Origin: Ignavibacteria bacterium
GTDB taxonomy: Bacteria > Bacteroidota > Ignavibacteria > Kapaibacteriales > Kapaibacteriaceae
DNA length: 64,000 nucleotides
Assembly: GCA_016191145.1 (NCBI GenBank)
Contig: JACPPD010000001.1
Location: 62,001 to 126,000 of the forward strand
Direction of reading: 5' to 3'
The position numbers were made by a program, and so were the translations under genes. Of the stretch, positions 1 through 9,500 are shown piece after piece. The notes under the pieces are model-generated. The model saw nothing but the letters and a program-made list of their open reading frames with translations. It was not told the origin of the DNA and ran no database searches. The stretch's first letter is position 1. Each line of letters starts with the position of its first letter.

Positions 1-283
1 GGCACGCAAGCAGTCGCAGCAAGACCATGCTTCGGATGCAACAACAAAGGCAATCGATGCTGCAGTCAAACTTTCGGAGCGAGATTTGGAAAAGGCGATG
101 AGGTCTCATGCCAGCCTGATCGGCAGCCTGATCGACGCTGAAATCCACAGTCGGTTTGGGACCGACGTTACACGGGCTGTGAAGGTGCTGAGCATAGATC
201 CGATGGTTAATACCGGACGCGAACTGCTTCGGTCGGGTAATTTTGCCACCTTTCTTGGCAATTGGTCCAGGGAAGATCAGTAA
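1..283 (+). CDS. C-terminal part of an unrecognised protein (5' end outside window)
   Basis: The reading frame is open from base 2 and ends at a TAA at 281-283, so the start lies outside the window. The 93 visible residues are mostly helical-looking, with a hydrophilic Lys/Glu/Asp-rich first half and a C-terminus ending NWSREDQ. I recognise no family. An internal TTG at 86 could act as a start but nothing supports it. The stop codon overlaps a TAAATTTG box that may drive the sigma-factor gene 40 bases downstream. Confidence 0.6.
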   Translation, partial: ARKQSQQDHASDATTKAIDAAVKLSERDLEKAMRSHASLIGSLIDAEIHSRFGTDVTRAVKVLSIDPMVNTGRELLRSGNFATFLGNWSREDQ

Positions 284-288
284 ATTTG
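281..288 (+). promoter_or_regulatory. Possible -7 promoter box for rpoD
   Basis: TAAATTTG matches the Bacteroidota -7 consensus TAnnTTTG exactly and would give a 5' leader of about 30 nt before the ATG at 323. TTG triplets upstream sit at spacings of 23 and 16 rather than the usual 19-21, so the -33 half is weak. It overlaps the TAA of the preceding gene. Confidence 0.35.
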
Positions 289-322
289 CAGTTTGTCTTC
301 TTACGCCACCAAAATTTAGACT

Positions 323-1186
323 ATGAGGATAACCAAACAGTACACGAACCGTGAGAGCCAGTCGCTTGATAAATATCTTCAGGAGATAGGCCGGGTAGAC
401 CTGCTCACCGGTGATGATGAAATCACATTGGCGCAAGCAATCAAACGAGGTGGACTCGAGGGCAACCTTGCCTTGGAAAGACTTGTAAAAGCAAATCTGC
501 GATTCGTTGTTTCGGTAGCAAAACAATATCAGAATCAGGGGCTGTCCCTTGGCGACTTGATTAACGAAGGCAATCTCGGATTGATTAAGGCTGCAAAACG
601 CTTCGACGAAACTCGCGGGTTCAAATTCATTTCGTACGCTGTCTGGTGGATACGTCAGTCTATTCTTCAGGCTCTTGCAGAACAATCACGTATCGTCCGC
701 CTGCCCCTTAACCGTGTTGGCGCACTAAATAAAATTGGTAAAAAGTTTTCGGAACTCGAACAGCAATACGAGCGCGAACCAACTGCGGCAGAATTAGCAG
801 AGCAACTTGAGATGTCGATTTCAGAAATTTCTGAAACAATAAAAATCTCCGGAAGACACCTCTCAGTCGACGCGCCATTCGTGCATGGTGAAGACAACAG
901 GCTTCTGGACATTCTGCCCAACGATCAGCAGCCACCACCCGACAGTGAGCTAATGCGGGAATCTCTGCGCGTGGAAGTACAGCAGGTTTTGAATTCACTG
1001 AGCGACAGAGAAGCGGAAGTGATACGACTATACTTTGGCCTTGATGATCAGCAGGCTCTTACGCTGGAAGAAATTGGTGAGAAATTTAACCTTACCCGCG
1101 AACGAGTTCGCCAGATCAAGGAAAAGGCTATAAGGCGTCTGCGACATGCTTCCCGCTCAAAAGCCCTCAGATCCTACCTCGGATAA
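323..1186 (+). CDS. rpoD: Primary RNA polymerase sigma-70 factor, short Bacteroidota type
   Basis: A 287-residue sigma-70 protein. Region 1.2 ([16 protein letters not shown]) is near the N-terminus. Region 2 carries the core-binding and -10 recognition segment ([22 protein letters not shown], then [15 protein letters not shown]). Region 3 follows, and region 4 has a helix-turn-helix near the end ([24 protein letters not shown]). Region 1.1 and the non-conserved insert of the E. coli protein are absent, as is usual for the primary sigma factor of Bacteroidota. It directs core polymerase to housekeeping promoters, in this group of the TTG/TAnnTTTG type. Its last 41 bases overlap rimM, so the two are very likely cotranscribed. 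The start is the first ATG in frame; I see no Shine-Dalgarno sequence. Confidence 0.95.
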   Translation: MRITKQYTNRESQSLDKYLQEIGRVDLLTGDDEITLAQAIKRGGLEGNLALERLVKANLRFVVSVAKQYQNQGLSLGDLINEGNLGLIKAAKRFDETRGFKFISYAVWWIRQSILQALAEQSRIVRLPLNRVGALNKIGKKFSELEQQYEREPTAAELAEQLEMSISEISETIKISGRHLSVDAPFVHGEDNRLLDILPNDQQPPPDSELMRESLRVEVQQVLNSLSDREAEVIRLYFGLDDQQALTLEEIGEKFNLTRERVRQIKEKAIRRLRHASRSKALRSYLG

Positions 1187-1727
1187 TTCCGATTCGTCTG
1201 AATTCACTGAATACCTCGGCGTAATTGCTCGTCCCATTGGTATCGATGGTTCGATGTTACTTACCGATGCTGTACCAGTTCCTGTTGCGCTGCTCCGTGG
1301 AGCTGTGGTGGGCGTCGGTGCTTCACGCCAATATGCAAAGCAGTACGTGGTTGAATGTTATGAGTCAAACCCTCTGCGTCCCATATTACGCCTAAGTGGA
1401 ATATCGACGCCGGAACAGGTTCGCCTTATCGCCGACCTTGCAGTATTCGTTTCCCCGTCCGATTTACGCCCGTCAGCACAGGAGCGCTATGCAGTGGGCG
1501 ACATCGAGGGCTGTCGGGTTTTTCTGGATAACGGGACACCTGTCGGTACTGTTAGAGAGGTAATGCTGCTGCCTGCCAACGATGTTTGGGTTGTTGAAAC
1601 TCCGGAAGGAAAGCGGATTCCGCTACCAGTCATCGACGACGTTGTTAAAAATGTTGACATTCCAAACCACGCCATCGTTGTTCGCCTGCTCCCAGGATTA
1701 GAAGACGTTTACGAGGATACCCACTAG
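1146..1727 (+). CDS. rimM: Ribosome maturation factor RimM
   Basis: A 193-residue RimM, the 30S assembly factor that binds ribosomal protein S19. The N-terminal barrel contains the family signature around [13 protein letters not shown], and the C-terminal PRC-barrel runs from about residue 115 ([11 protein letters not shown] ... [15 protein letters not shown]). The start lies inside rpoD. No ATG, GTG or TTG occurs in frame between 1146 and the conserved barrel, so a 41-base overlap is forced. trmD follows 13 bases after the stop, the usual rimM-trmD pairing. The ribosomal protein genes rpsP and rplS that commonly flank this pair elsewhere are missing, and the sigma factor takes the upstream place. 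Confidence 0.93.
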   Translation: MLPAQKPSDPTSDNSDSSEFTEYLGVIARPIGIDGSMLLTDAVPVPVALLRGAVVGVGASRQYAKQYVVECYESNPLRPILRLSGISTPEQVRLIADLAVFVSPSDLRPSAQERYAVGDIEGCRVFLDNGTPVGTVREVMLLPANDVWVVETPEGKRIPLPVIDDVVKNVDIPNHAIVVRLLPGLEDVYEDTH

Positions 1728-1740
1728 CTTCATCCAAGAT

Positions 1741-2430
1741 ATGCGAATCGATATTGTTTGTGCATTGCCTCAGTTGTTTGGATCGTTCCTCGATTCAAGC
1801 ATCGTTGGGCGCTCGCGCGAAAAGGGGCTTGTAATACTTGAAGTTCACAACCTTCACGATTATGCAAAAGATCGGTTTAGACATATAGATGATACGCCAT
1901 ACGGCGGAGGTGCAGGCATGATCATTCAGTGCCAACCTGTGTTTGATTGTATCGAAAAACTGAAATCGGAACGTGAATACGATGACGTTATTTATTTGAC
2001 ACCCGATGGGCAGACGCTGCATCAACAGATGTGTATTGAATTATCCATTTCCAAAAACCTCATCGTGCTTTGCGGTCATTATAAAGGAATTGATCAGCGT
2101 ATTCGCCACTCATTGGTAACCCGGGAAATCTCGATTGGAGATTTCGTTTTAACAGGCGGTGAAATTGCAGCCGCTGTGCTGATCGATAGCGTTGTACGGT
2201 TGATTCCCGGCGCCGTCTCCGATGCACAGAGTGTATTGGAAGACTCTTTTATGAACGGTGTGTTGGACGCACCACAATACACTAAACCCGCGGAATTTCG
2301 GGGAATGAAGGTTCCGGAAGTACTGCTTTCCGGAGATCATGAACAGATCAGTAAGTGGCGAGAGAAAATGGCTATTGAAAAGACGCGTGAAAGACGGCCT
2401 GACCTATTGGACAAATCTGAACCAACATGA
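1741..2430 (+). CDS. trmD: tRNA (guanine-N1-)-methyltransferase TrmD
   Basis: A 229-residue SPOUT-class methyltransferase that makes m1G37 in tRNAs with G36, preventing +1 frameshifting. Family motifs in order are DDTPYGGGAGMI near residue 50, YLTPDGQTL, the S-adenosylmethionine-binding knot with CGHYKGIDQRI, and EISIGDFVLTGGEIAA. The C-terminal KWREKMAIEKTRERRPDLL helix is also typical. Length is normal for the family. It follows rimM closely, and its TGA overlaps the ATG of the next gene by four bases, suggesting translational coupling. Confidence 0.96.
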   Translation: MRIDIVCALPQLFGSFLDSSIVGRSREKGLVILEVHNLHDYAKDRFRHIDDTPYGGGAGMIIQCQPVFDCIEKLKSEREYDDVIYLTPDGQTLHQQMCIELSISKNLIVLCGHYKGIDQRIRHSLVTREISIGDFVLTGGEIAAAVLIDSVVRLIPGAVSDAQSVLEDSFMNGVLDAPQYTKPAEFRGMKVPEVLLSGDHEQISKWREKMAIEKTRERRPDLLDKSEPT

Positions 2431-3278
2431 TCCTGCCGGAAGAAAACATCGTCATCTTAAATCGACATGGACGTGAGATTCACACTACCGTGACGATGCC
2501 AACCGATTCCGAAACAGCACTTGTGGTATTCTTACATGGCTTTAAAGGATTCCGCAACTGGGGCTTCTTTCCGTTTGCTGCTCAGCACCTGGCCAATGCA
2601 GGTTTCATTTGCGTCAGAATCGATATGTCGCTCAATGGGATGAGAGGCACAAATACAGATGTTGTCGATCCGGACGAATTCGCAAACAACACGATCAGCT
2701 TGGAGCTTTCAGATGTCGGCGAGACCATTGCGGCTTTTCTCAACCAACGTGCCTATGCACACGTTAGAAAGCAATGGAATAACACGCTTCACTTTGTTGG
2801 ACATTCACGCGGCGGCGCAGTTGCACATGTGGTTGCTCGAGAATTACTGAACCGGAGCGATGTTCTTCTTTCCCGATGCGTTGTTTGGAATTCCGTTGGC
2901 AAAGTGATGAGATGGTCCGACAGACAGATTAAAGCCTGGCGTGATGCAGGATTCATGACGGTTGAAAACACCCGAACGCAACAACAGCTCAAGATCAATG
3001 TGTCGTTCCTCGAAGATATAATAGAAAACCACGACAGATTTTCCATGTTGCATGCTGCACACGATCTTGAACATCTCATGCTGTACATTCATTCAGAAAC
3101 CGATTTAACCGTTCCGTTAAGCGAGATACAGGAACTGTTGAGTCTCAGCGGATCTAAGGCCAGACTGGAAGTGATGCCTGGTTCAACTCACACATTTGGC
3201 ATGATGCATCCGGTTGATTACATCACACCAACGTTTGTACGCGTCATGAATCTTACAACGAATCATCTAAAACAATGA
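2427..3278 (+). CDS. Alpha/beta-hydrolase (esterase/peptidase-like)
   Basis: A 283-residue alpha/beta-hydrolase fold protein. The oxyanion region is FLHGFKGF near residue 35. The nucleophile elbow GHSRGG places the catalytic Ser at residue 127, and the catalytic His is probably His255 in GSTHTFG. An Asp in the HSETDLTVP stretch is the likely third member of the triad. There is no signal peptide, so it should be cytoplasmic. The substrate cannot be told from sequence. It overlaps trmD by four bases and the downstream lipoprotein gene by four bases, so all three should be translated from one mRNA. Confidence 0.85.
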   Translation: MILPEENIVILNRHGREIHTTVTMPTDSETALVVFLHGFKGFRNWGFFPFAAQHLANAGFICVRIDMSLNGMRGTNTDVVDPDEFANNTISLELSDVGETIAAFLNQRAYAHVRKQWNNTLHFVGHSRGGAVAHVVARELLNRSDVLLSRCVVWNSVGKVMRWSDRQIKAWRDAGFMTVENTRTQQQLKINVSFLEDIIENHDRFSMLHAAHDLEHLMLYIHSETDLTVPLSEIQELLSLSGSKARLEVMPGSTHTFGMMHPVDYITPTFVRVMNLTTNHLKQ

Positions 3279-3688
3279 CGTTCCGCCTGATAATCACAGC
3301 GTCTCTACTTCCACTGCTTATCAGCGCCTGTGAACTTTTTGTGATTGGTTCATCTTCAGGGAGAAAGCCGGTAGATCGTTCACAAAAGTCTGCAGAAGGA
3401 GTAGTACACTTATGGAAAGCTGAATTGGATACCGGTAACCTTCAGGCAATGACTGAACTAATGCTGCATTCCAGTGGTAGATCGCTGTTGGCTATCGAAC
3501 GGTACGAACTTGGCGATGATTTGGAACATTGGCGAAATCTAATCGGCGACAAGCCTATAACGTCGACTGTATCGGACACTCTGAGCGAGTCATCGCAGAC
3601 CGTTACGATTACGGTTGATTATATACGCGACGTAAGATTTTGGACCCTAAACAAGCAAGGCTTGTGGTATATCGTCAATGTGAAATAA
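3275..3688 (+). CDS. Small predicted lipoprotein
   Basis: A 137-residue protein with a hydrophobic signal sequence and a lipobox ending LISAC, so Cys19 should be lipidated. The mature part resembles small DUF4878/NTF2-like lipoproteins in layout: a helical stretch (VVHLWKAELDTGNLQAMTELM) followed by beta-rich sequence ending in WYIVNVK. That family link is a guess. The ATG overlaps the hydrolase stop by four bases. The 3' end runs 14 bases into the oppositely oriented T9SS gene, with no terminator between. Confidence 0.75.
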   Translation: MTFRLIITASLLPLLISACELFVIGSSSGRKPVDRSQKSAEGVVHLWKAELDTGNLQAMTELMLHSSGRSLLAIERYELGDDLEHWRNLIGDKPITSTVSDTLSESSQTVTITVDYIRDVRFWTLNKQGLWYIVNVK

Positions 3689-5027
3689 CGGGAACAACAC
3701 CCGAGGCTACGCCCCTTCCCGAAATGATCCGCCAGCCATAAATCCCAGGCGGAAGATTCGACACATCGATCGATGCGCGCTGATTACCCGGTTCGTAAAT
3801 TTTGTTATATTCACTAACCATGCGTCCATCAGTACTTACTAGCTGCAGAGTGACGCTTTGACGCACTTCGGTATCAAAAGAAAGCGTGAACAAGTCCGAA
3901 GCCGGATTAGGCGCAGCACGAATCACGCCTAAGCCCGACGCGCTGTGTTCATCAACTGAATTTACCATGAGGTGACGGTATACCTGCCCGCCCAAGGGGG
4001 CTACAAATACATGATTATTCAATGTTGTAGCAATTCCTTTCCCGCTGCCATTGCTCTCCAGGCCTTCATTCCTGCTAATCCACGAATCACCGCCGTTAGA
4101 ACTGTAAAACGTTCCAGATTCTTTCTCGGTAATCGTCCACACGTCATCATTTGCGCCAAAGGCAATTCCCGTAATCTTATTATTCGTGATGTCCCTGTTA
4201 TCCCATCCGTCCAAAAGGTACGTCCAGCCCTCACCATCATTCGATGACCGCATAACAACGGCATTTGGAGTCCTAACCGATCCCGGCAACGCATTCCTCC
4301 CAACAAAAATTCGCCCGCTTCGGTCAGCCGCGAAGGTGAGGAAGTTATCGCCGCTCTCACCTGACGGGGTATCGGAATTTTCTATCCGTCGCCACGATTG
4401 CCCTCTATTCGTTGTGCGGAATAAACCCATGTTGTAACTGACAGCAATAAACATCTTATCGGAATTCGGGCTGAGAAAAACATCATAAATCGACGTTATA
4501 TACCTATTCGGCAGTCCGTTTTTGGGAATAGAGTCGAAAGTTTCTCCATCGTCTTCAGAAAATCGCAGGAGCAGATTGGGAGGACCAGCATCATAGCCAA
4601 CGAACAAAGCCGTCCTGTTGTTAGGAAGAACCTTTGTGCTCACCGTCAAACGGGCATTCGGAACGATATCAATATTATTTATATTCAATTTTTTCCATGT
4701 CTCACCATCATCAACCGACTTTAAGATGCCTAACCCATTAACTGCTGCATACAATACATCGTTGTATCCAACCTTGATTTGATTAACAGGATAAACGTAC
4801 GGACCGCCATCATCAATTCCTTTGTCCTTTCTCTCCCACGTGGCTCCATTATCCATTGAGCGGTACACTGCGCTGCTCTCAATTCCAGCAAATACATAGC
4901 CCTTGGAGTTAGTTACAAGGCACGTCGACGATGCTGGTGGTCCGGAAGTAACCTCCCAGAACTGTGCATTTGCAAAGGAACTGGTGAGGATAAATGCAAC
5001 TATAGCGGCAATTTTGAGAAACGGCAT
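3675..5027 (-). CDS. Secreted BNR/sortilin-repeat protein with T9SS C-terminal domain
   Basis: A 450-residue secreted protein. I chose the ATG at 5027 because it starts a clean signal peptide (MPFLKIAAIVAFILTSSFANAQ); in-frame codons upstream reach into mpl and look non-coding. The body has several BNR/Asp-box repeats of the form S.DNGATWE, SVDDGETWKK, TTNRGQSWRR, SSNGGDSWIS, which fold as a beta-propeller. The last ~80 residues (NPASDLFTLSF ... LPPGIYGWRII) are a type A T9SS sorting domain, so it should cross the outer membrane and be released or anchored outside. Function beyond this is unknown. No Shine-Dalgarno precedes the start. It is divergent from mpl. Confidence 0.85.
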   Translation of the reverse strand: MPFLKIAAIVAFILTSSFANAQFWEVTSGPPASSTCLVTNSKGYVFAGIESSAVYRSMDNGATWERKDKGIDDGGPYVYPVNQIKVGYNDVLYAAVNGLGILKSVDDGETWKKLNINNIDIVPNARLTVSTKVLPNNRTALFVGYDAGPPNLLLRFSEDDGETFDSIPKNGLPNRYITSIYDVFLSPNSDKMFIAVSYNMGLFRTTNRGQSWRRIENSDTPSGESGDNFLTFAADRSGRIFVGRNALPGSVRTPNAVVMRSSNDGEGWTYLLDGWDNRDITNNKITGIAFGANDDVWTITEKESGTFYSSNGGDSWISRNEGLESNGSGKGIATTLNNHVFVAPLGGQVYRHLMVNSVDEHSASGLGVIRAAPNPASDLFTLSFDTEVRQSVTLQLVSTDGRMVSEYNKIYEPGNQRASIDVSNLPPGIYGWRIISGRGVASGVVPVISH

Positions 5028-5117
5028 AAATTTTGTGTTACATAACGTGAGAACTGCGTCATTCATCATGGGAAATATAGCACTTTTTGGCAGCACAAAA
5101 ACCATTCTCACACATTC

Positions 5118-6554
5118 ATGAACATTCACTTTATTGGCATTGGCGGAACTGCAATGGGATCGGTAGCCGTAGCGTGCCGGGCGCTCGGACATACGGTTAC
5201 AGGCTCGGATTCTTCTGTGTACTCGCCTATGTCCGATGTCTTACATCATGCCGATGTTCATTGGTTCGAAGGCTTCGATGAAAACCACATCACAAACGCC
5301 GCCCCAGATCTTGTTGTAATCGGGAATGCTGTTAGCAGAGGAAACGTCGAGCTTGAATTTGTCTTAGACAACCGCTTACCATATACGTCGATGGCCGATC
5401 TGGTAGGCAAAATGCTTATCAGCAGGAATACATCCATAGTTGTTGCCGGAACACATGGTAAGACAACCACTGCGTGCATGACGGCATGGCTTCTAGAGCA
5501 TGCCGGATATGAACCCGGGTTTTTGATAGGGGGCGTACCATCCGGACATGCTTCGGGTTGCCTCCCAATTCCAAAGCGAGTTTATGATACGCGTGCCGGG
5601 GTCTTTGTCTGCGAAGGCGATGAATACGACACTGCATTTTTTGATAAACGCAGTAAATTTATTCATTACAGACCAACAGTTGCAATTGTTAATAACATTG
5701 AATTTGATCATGCAGATATTTTCCGCGATATCGAAGACATTGCCCTTTCCTTCGATCACCTGTTGAGAATAGTGCCGCGGAACGGGCTAATCCTTGTCAA
5801 CTCCGATGACCCACTCGTAATGCGTGTTGCCAACAAAGTACATGCTCCTGTGGAAAGCGTCGGTTTGGCTGATACTGCCCATTGGCGGATTACGGATCTG
5901 AAACTGTCGAAGACTCAGACATCATGGACGCTGAAGCGAAACGGACACAACTATGGGACGTTTACCACGAGTATGAACGGTCTGCATAACATCAGAAACG
6001 CTTCAATGGCAATTGCGTCAACGTTGTTTGTGGGTCTCACCCTGCAGGAACAACAGAATGCCATGCAGGCGTTTAGACCGCCGAAGCGCCGGCTGGAGAA
6101 TATCGGTTTTTTTAAGAATAACGTTGTCATCGACGACTTTGCCCATCATCCAACAGCTATTGCTGCCACTCTTGCAGCGCTGCGTCAGCAGTATCCCGAA
6201 AAACGCATTCACGCTGTATTCGAGCCGCGCTCGAATACGACAACGCGATCGTTCTTTCAGCATGAACTAGCAGAATGCTTTGACGGCGCATATAGTGTCT
6301 GCATAGGCCCGCTGAATAGGCCAGAACGATACAAACCCGAGGAGCGGCTCGATACGCAGTTACTTGCTAATAGTCTTGTGCATCGCGGAATTAAGACATT
6401 CAGCATTCCGGTTAACAAAGGCAGTGATCCGGAGTGGGGACGGGATGTACTGACGTGGCTGGACAGCATTATTCGTGCCGACGAAGGAGTAATCGTTGTC
6501 CTTAGCAATGGCAATGCAGGTGGTTTGCGCTCGATGCTTATCGCACAATCATGA
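5118..6554 (+). CDS. mpl: UDP-N-acetylmuramate:L-Ala-gamma-D-Glu-meso-DAP ligase
   Basis: A 478-residue Mur ligase that reattaches salvaged murein tripeptide to UDP-MurNAc in cell-wall recycling. The N-terminal FIGIGGTAMGSVA binds the UDP substrate. The ATP P-loop GTHGKTTT is at residues 111-118. EGDEYDTAFFDKRSKF and NNIEFDHADIF favour Mpl over MurC, as does FEPRSNTTTR in the C-terminal domain. Length fits Mpl. The enzyme is cytoplasmic. The 3' end overlaps the convergent subtilase gene by 17 bases. No other recycling genes are nearby, though alr in this window also serves murein. Confidence 0.9.
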   Translation: MNIHFIGIGGTAMGSVAVACRALGHTVTGSDSSVYSPMSDVLHHADVHWFEGFDENHITNAAPDLVVIGNAVSRGNVELEFVLDNRLPYTSMADLVGKMLISRNTSIVVAGTHGKTTTACMTAWLLEHAGYEPGFLIGGVPSGHASGCLPIPKRVYDTRAGVFVCEGDEYDTAFFDKRSKFIHYRPTVAIVNNIEFDHADIFRDIEDIALSFDHLLRIVPRNGLILVNSDDPLVMRVANKVHAPVESVGLADTAHWRITDLKLSKTQTSWTLKRNGHNYGTFTTSMNGLHNIRNASMAIASTLFVGLTLQEQQNAMQAFRPPKRRLENIGFFKNNVVIDDFAHHPTAIAATLAALRQQYPEKRIHAVFEPRSNTTTRSFFQHELAECFDGAYSVCIGPLNRPERYKPEERLDTQLLANSLVHRGIKTFSIPVNKGSDPEWGRDVLTWLDSIIRADEGVIVVLSNGNAGGLRSMLIAQS

Positions 6555-9500
6555 GCTTGTATAAGCCGCTATCCTTCCGCGAACCCAATGCATCTGTTCC
6601 GGTGACTTTGTAAAAGTACATGCCCGGAGGCACTTGCTTCCCGGAGGCATCGTGCAAGTCCCAGCGTGCGCCTCCATTACCGTCGATTTCCTTGATTCGA
6701 ATGATTGTCAGGAATCTCTGATCAAGCACTTCTATCTCTGCCTGCTGAGTAAGATTCCCAAAGGTTACGTACTCATCTGTGCCGATCCGTACAGGATGCG
6801 GAAACGCAAATACGTTGTCTAATTCATCCGATGTAATAACGAATGCCAGCGTATTGCCTGCCCCCTTCGTGATGGATATACCCGATACAGACATTACATT
6901 GTTTACTGTGATGGAATATAAATTTCCAAGTGCTGCCAGAGACGGCTCTGCGCCAAACCGAATCTCAACATTTTTATCATCTACCGGAGTGACGCTTGCG
7001 ATTGTGCCAACAGGCTTCAACACGTAATTCGATAATACTGTTGCACTTGAATCTACTGGCATTGAGTATGTAAGCACAACTGCCGTATTGTTAATAACGA
7101 CGAGTTTCTCCAACGACAGCTCGGCCGAATTGGTGTCGGCAACGATCCTGATTGCAAACCGAGCGGGCAGCGTTGGAATATCGCGCTTGTTGTAGAGTGA
7201 GCCAACGAATAAAGTGCAGGAGTCACCGTTTATAACCATAGGCCGGAAGCTTACAACGATCGTACTGTCGCCTGCCAACTCTGCACTTGAACCAACTGCG
7301 CCAATGTTTCCATCAGAATCGAGGATGATGAATTTTGTCGGCTCGATGGAATGCTCAGACATTGGTCCGTTGAATCTAACAGTGAGCGTAATGCCCGTTG
7401 AGAAATCCTGTAGCGTAGCGGCAGAGGGCTGAATTTTAATTGGCTTGTATGGGTTTCCGGCATTGACCGTAACAATCGCAGAGCGAAAACTTTCAGAAAC
7501 ACCACTCCCTGGCGCAATGGCACTTACTCGAAACGAATATTCGTTCTGAGTATGCAATGTATCGAATGTAAATGAAGTTACAGTCACTGTATCAACACCC
7601 CTAAACAGCCCATCGGAAGGAGTTGTGATAAATATTCGGTATGCGGTTGCATTGAGCACTGGCATCCACGTAAGGTAGGCCGACGTATCGCTTGTCGAAA
7701 CGGCCCGGACGCCGTTCGGCGTCGGCAAGCGTTTTTCGTCAGCATTGAACTCGATGAATTGAAACGACGTCATGTAACCCAGTTCCGGTTCGGTTTTTCC
7801 GAAGCCAAGTTCATTCACACCATTGTGGTCGAAATCATGCGTAAGAAACCGCGGAGAGACAACGTCGGGCCGATAGTAAATGGGTTTAATAGAGCTATTC
7901 TCCCACCGAAACACATATAATCGTGGAAATGCACAGATAATAATTTCCTGACCTCCCTGCATATCAAGTTGGCCAGTGCCCACTCCGTTGCGATAACCGA
8001 TGCCGTATTGAACGCCAAAGAAATAGTCGGTCCAGACTACATCGTATTTGTTGGCTCCTACGGATTTAAATAGGCGATAAGTCCAAAGCTGTCGGCCATA
8101 TTCGCCTTGTACGTTTGGTTGAACAGAATCTGGAACACCAAGGACGATATCGGGCAATCCATCGTTGTCTATATCGCCCGACGTTACGTATCCAGATCCT
8201 CCACCTCCGGTTCCTTCGTACACATACTCAGTAGTAAACTGACCATCTGCATACTGACTGATGATTAAATCTCCGTCTGTATCGCTAAAGGCAATCTCAA
8301 CATTACCGTCGGCGTCGAAGTCACCGACGGCAACACTAAACTCATCGATTCGGTTTTCAGAATTACCTTCGGCAGGGAGCGATGTATTACGCGCAAACCC
8401 TATCGATACAAAAGCGCCGTTTTTATATGACATTACTTTTACACCCGAATCGGCAAGCATCAGAATGTCATCTACGCCATCGGCATCAACGTCGAAGAGA
8501 TCAACGCCATTAAATTCTGTGAACTCCTCTTGATAAATAGTTTTAGCGAATGGGTTGCCCCCTACCTTATCGGCCTCGAACAAGGCAGTATTTCCAACAA
8601 CCTGGCCTAGGATGTCTGTAATTCCGTTGCCGTTCGCGTCACCCATTGCTCGTGGAATCCAAACATCGCTGGTCGAATCAACGGACAACCATGATGAACC
8701 CGAAAGTTGAACTGAAAGCATTGCACCGAACGATACTTTTGAAATGTCGTTCATTATGAACGTGTCATCATTGTTGCCATACAACGCTCGGACATCGTCG
8801 AGAACATATCCTGCGAATGGTGCCGGAGCTTTCAGATCAAAACCGGTAACCGGGACGGCTATTGTATCGAGATCGAACTGAACAATTGCTTCGGCCGAAT
8901 CGCCATTATCAGCAGTGCACAACACGCGAATGCTTCCTCTGGTTCCGGAGAGTGGAGGAACGATGGCTATGTTATGTTGGCGTGTGAATCTATTGATGTC
9001 GGTTGTTGTGTCTGGTCCACCCGAATTGTCTGTTGTTGTAATCGCATACAATGTTGTTGGCCTCGAGGTTACAACGAAAAGTGAGACAACTCGCTTGTCG
9101 TCATTCCATGCGCGCTCTGCCGCTGCGTCGGTAATCGTTAGGGACTTGCTGTTAGTTACGTGTACTCGTTTCCTTATTTCAGTGGAGCGTCCATCCTTAA
9201 GAACAACTGTTAGCCTTACCACGTTATCGCCTTCGGGTAAGATTGATGGAGTTATCGATGCCAGCCTACCCTTGAGAATCGAAGTATCCGAAGAAAGCAC
9301 AGACATCCAACTATTTGGTTCAGCCCCCTGCCCGACCGATATGTTGTATGAATCAAAAAGAATCGCTTGGGTGGAGCCGAAGACGTCGAGGTTTGAATTT
9401 GACGAAGCATCAAATTCTGATTCATTACGCGGACTCACGATATCAACGAGACCTTCAGACGGCAGATTCAACAGTACGTCTGCCTGAAGTCGTCCGGCTC

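Noticed and set aside
5028-5192. Longer N-terminus of the BNR-repeat T9SS protein
   Set aside because: It would overlap mpl and precede the signal peptide with a non-hydrophobic stretch. The ATG at 5027 begins the signal peptide directly.
8915-9487. 190-codon open frame antisense to the subtilase gene
   Set aside because: It lies fully inside the Ig-like/post-protease coding region on the other strand and has a composition typical of shadow frames (Ser/Thr/Arg rich, no motifs).
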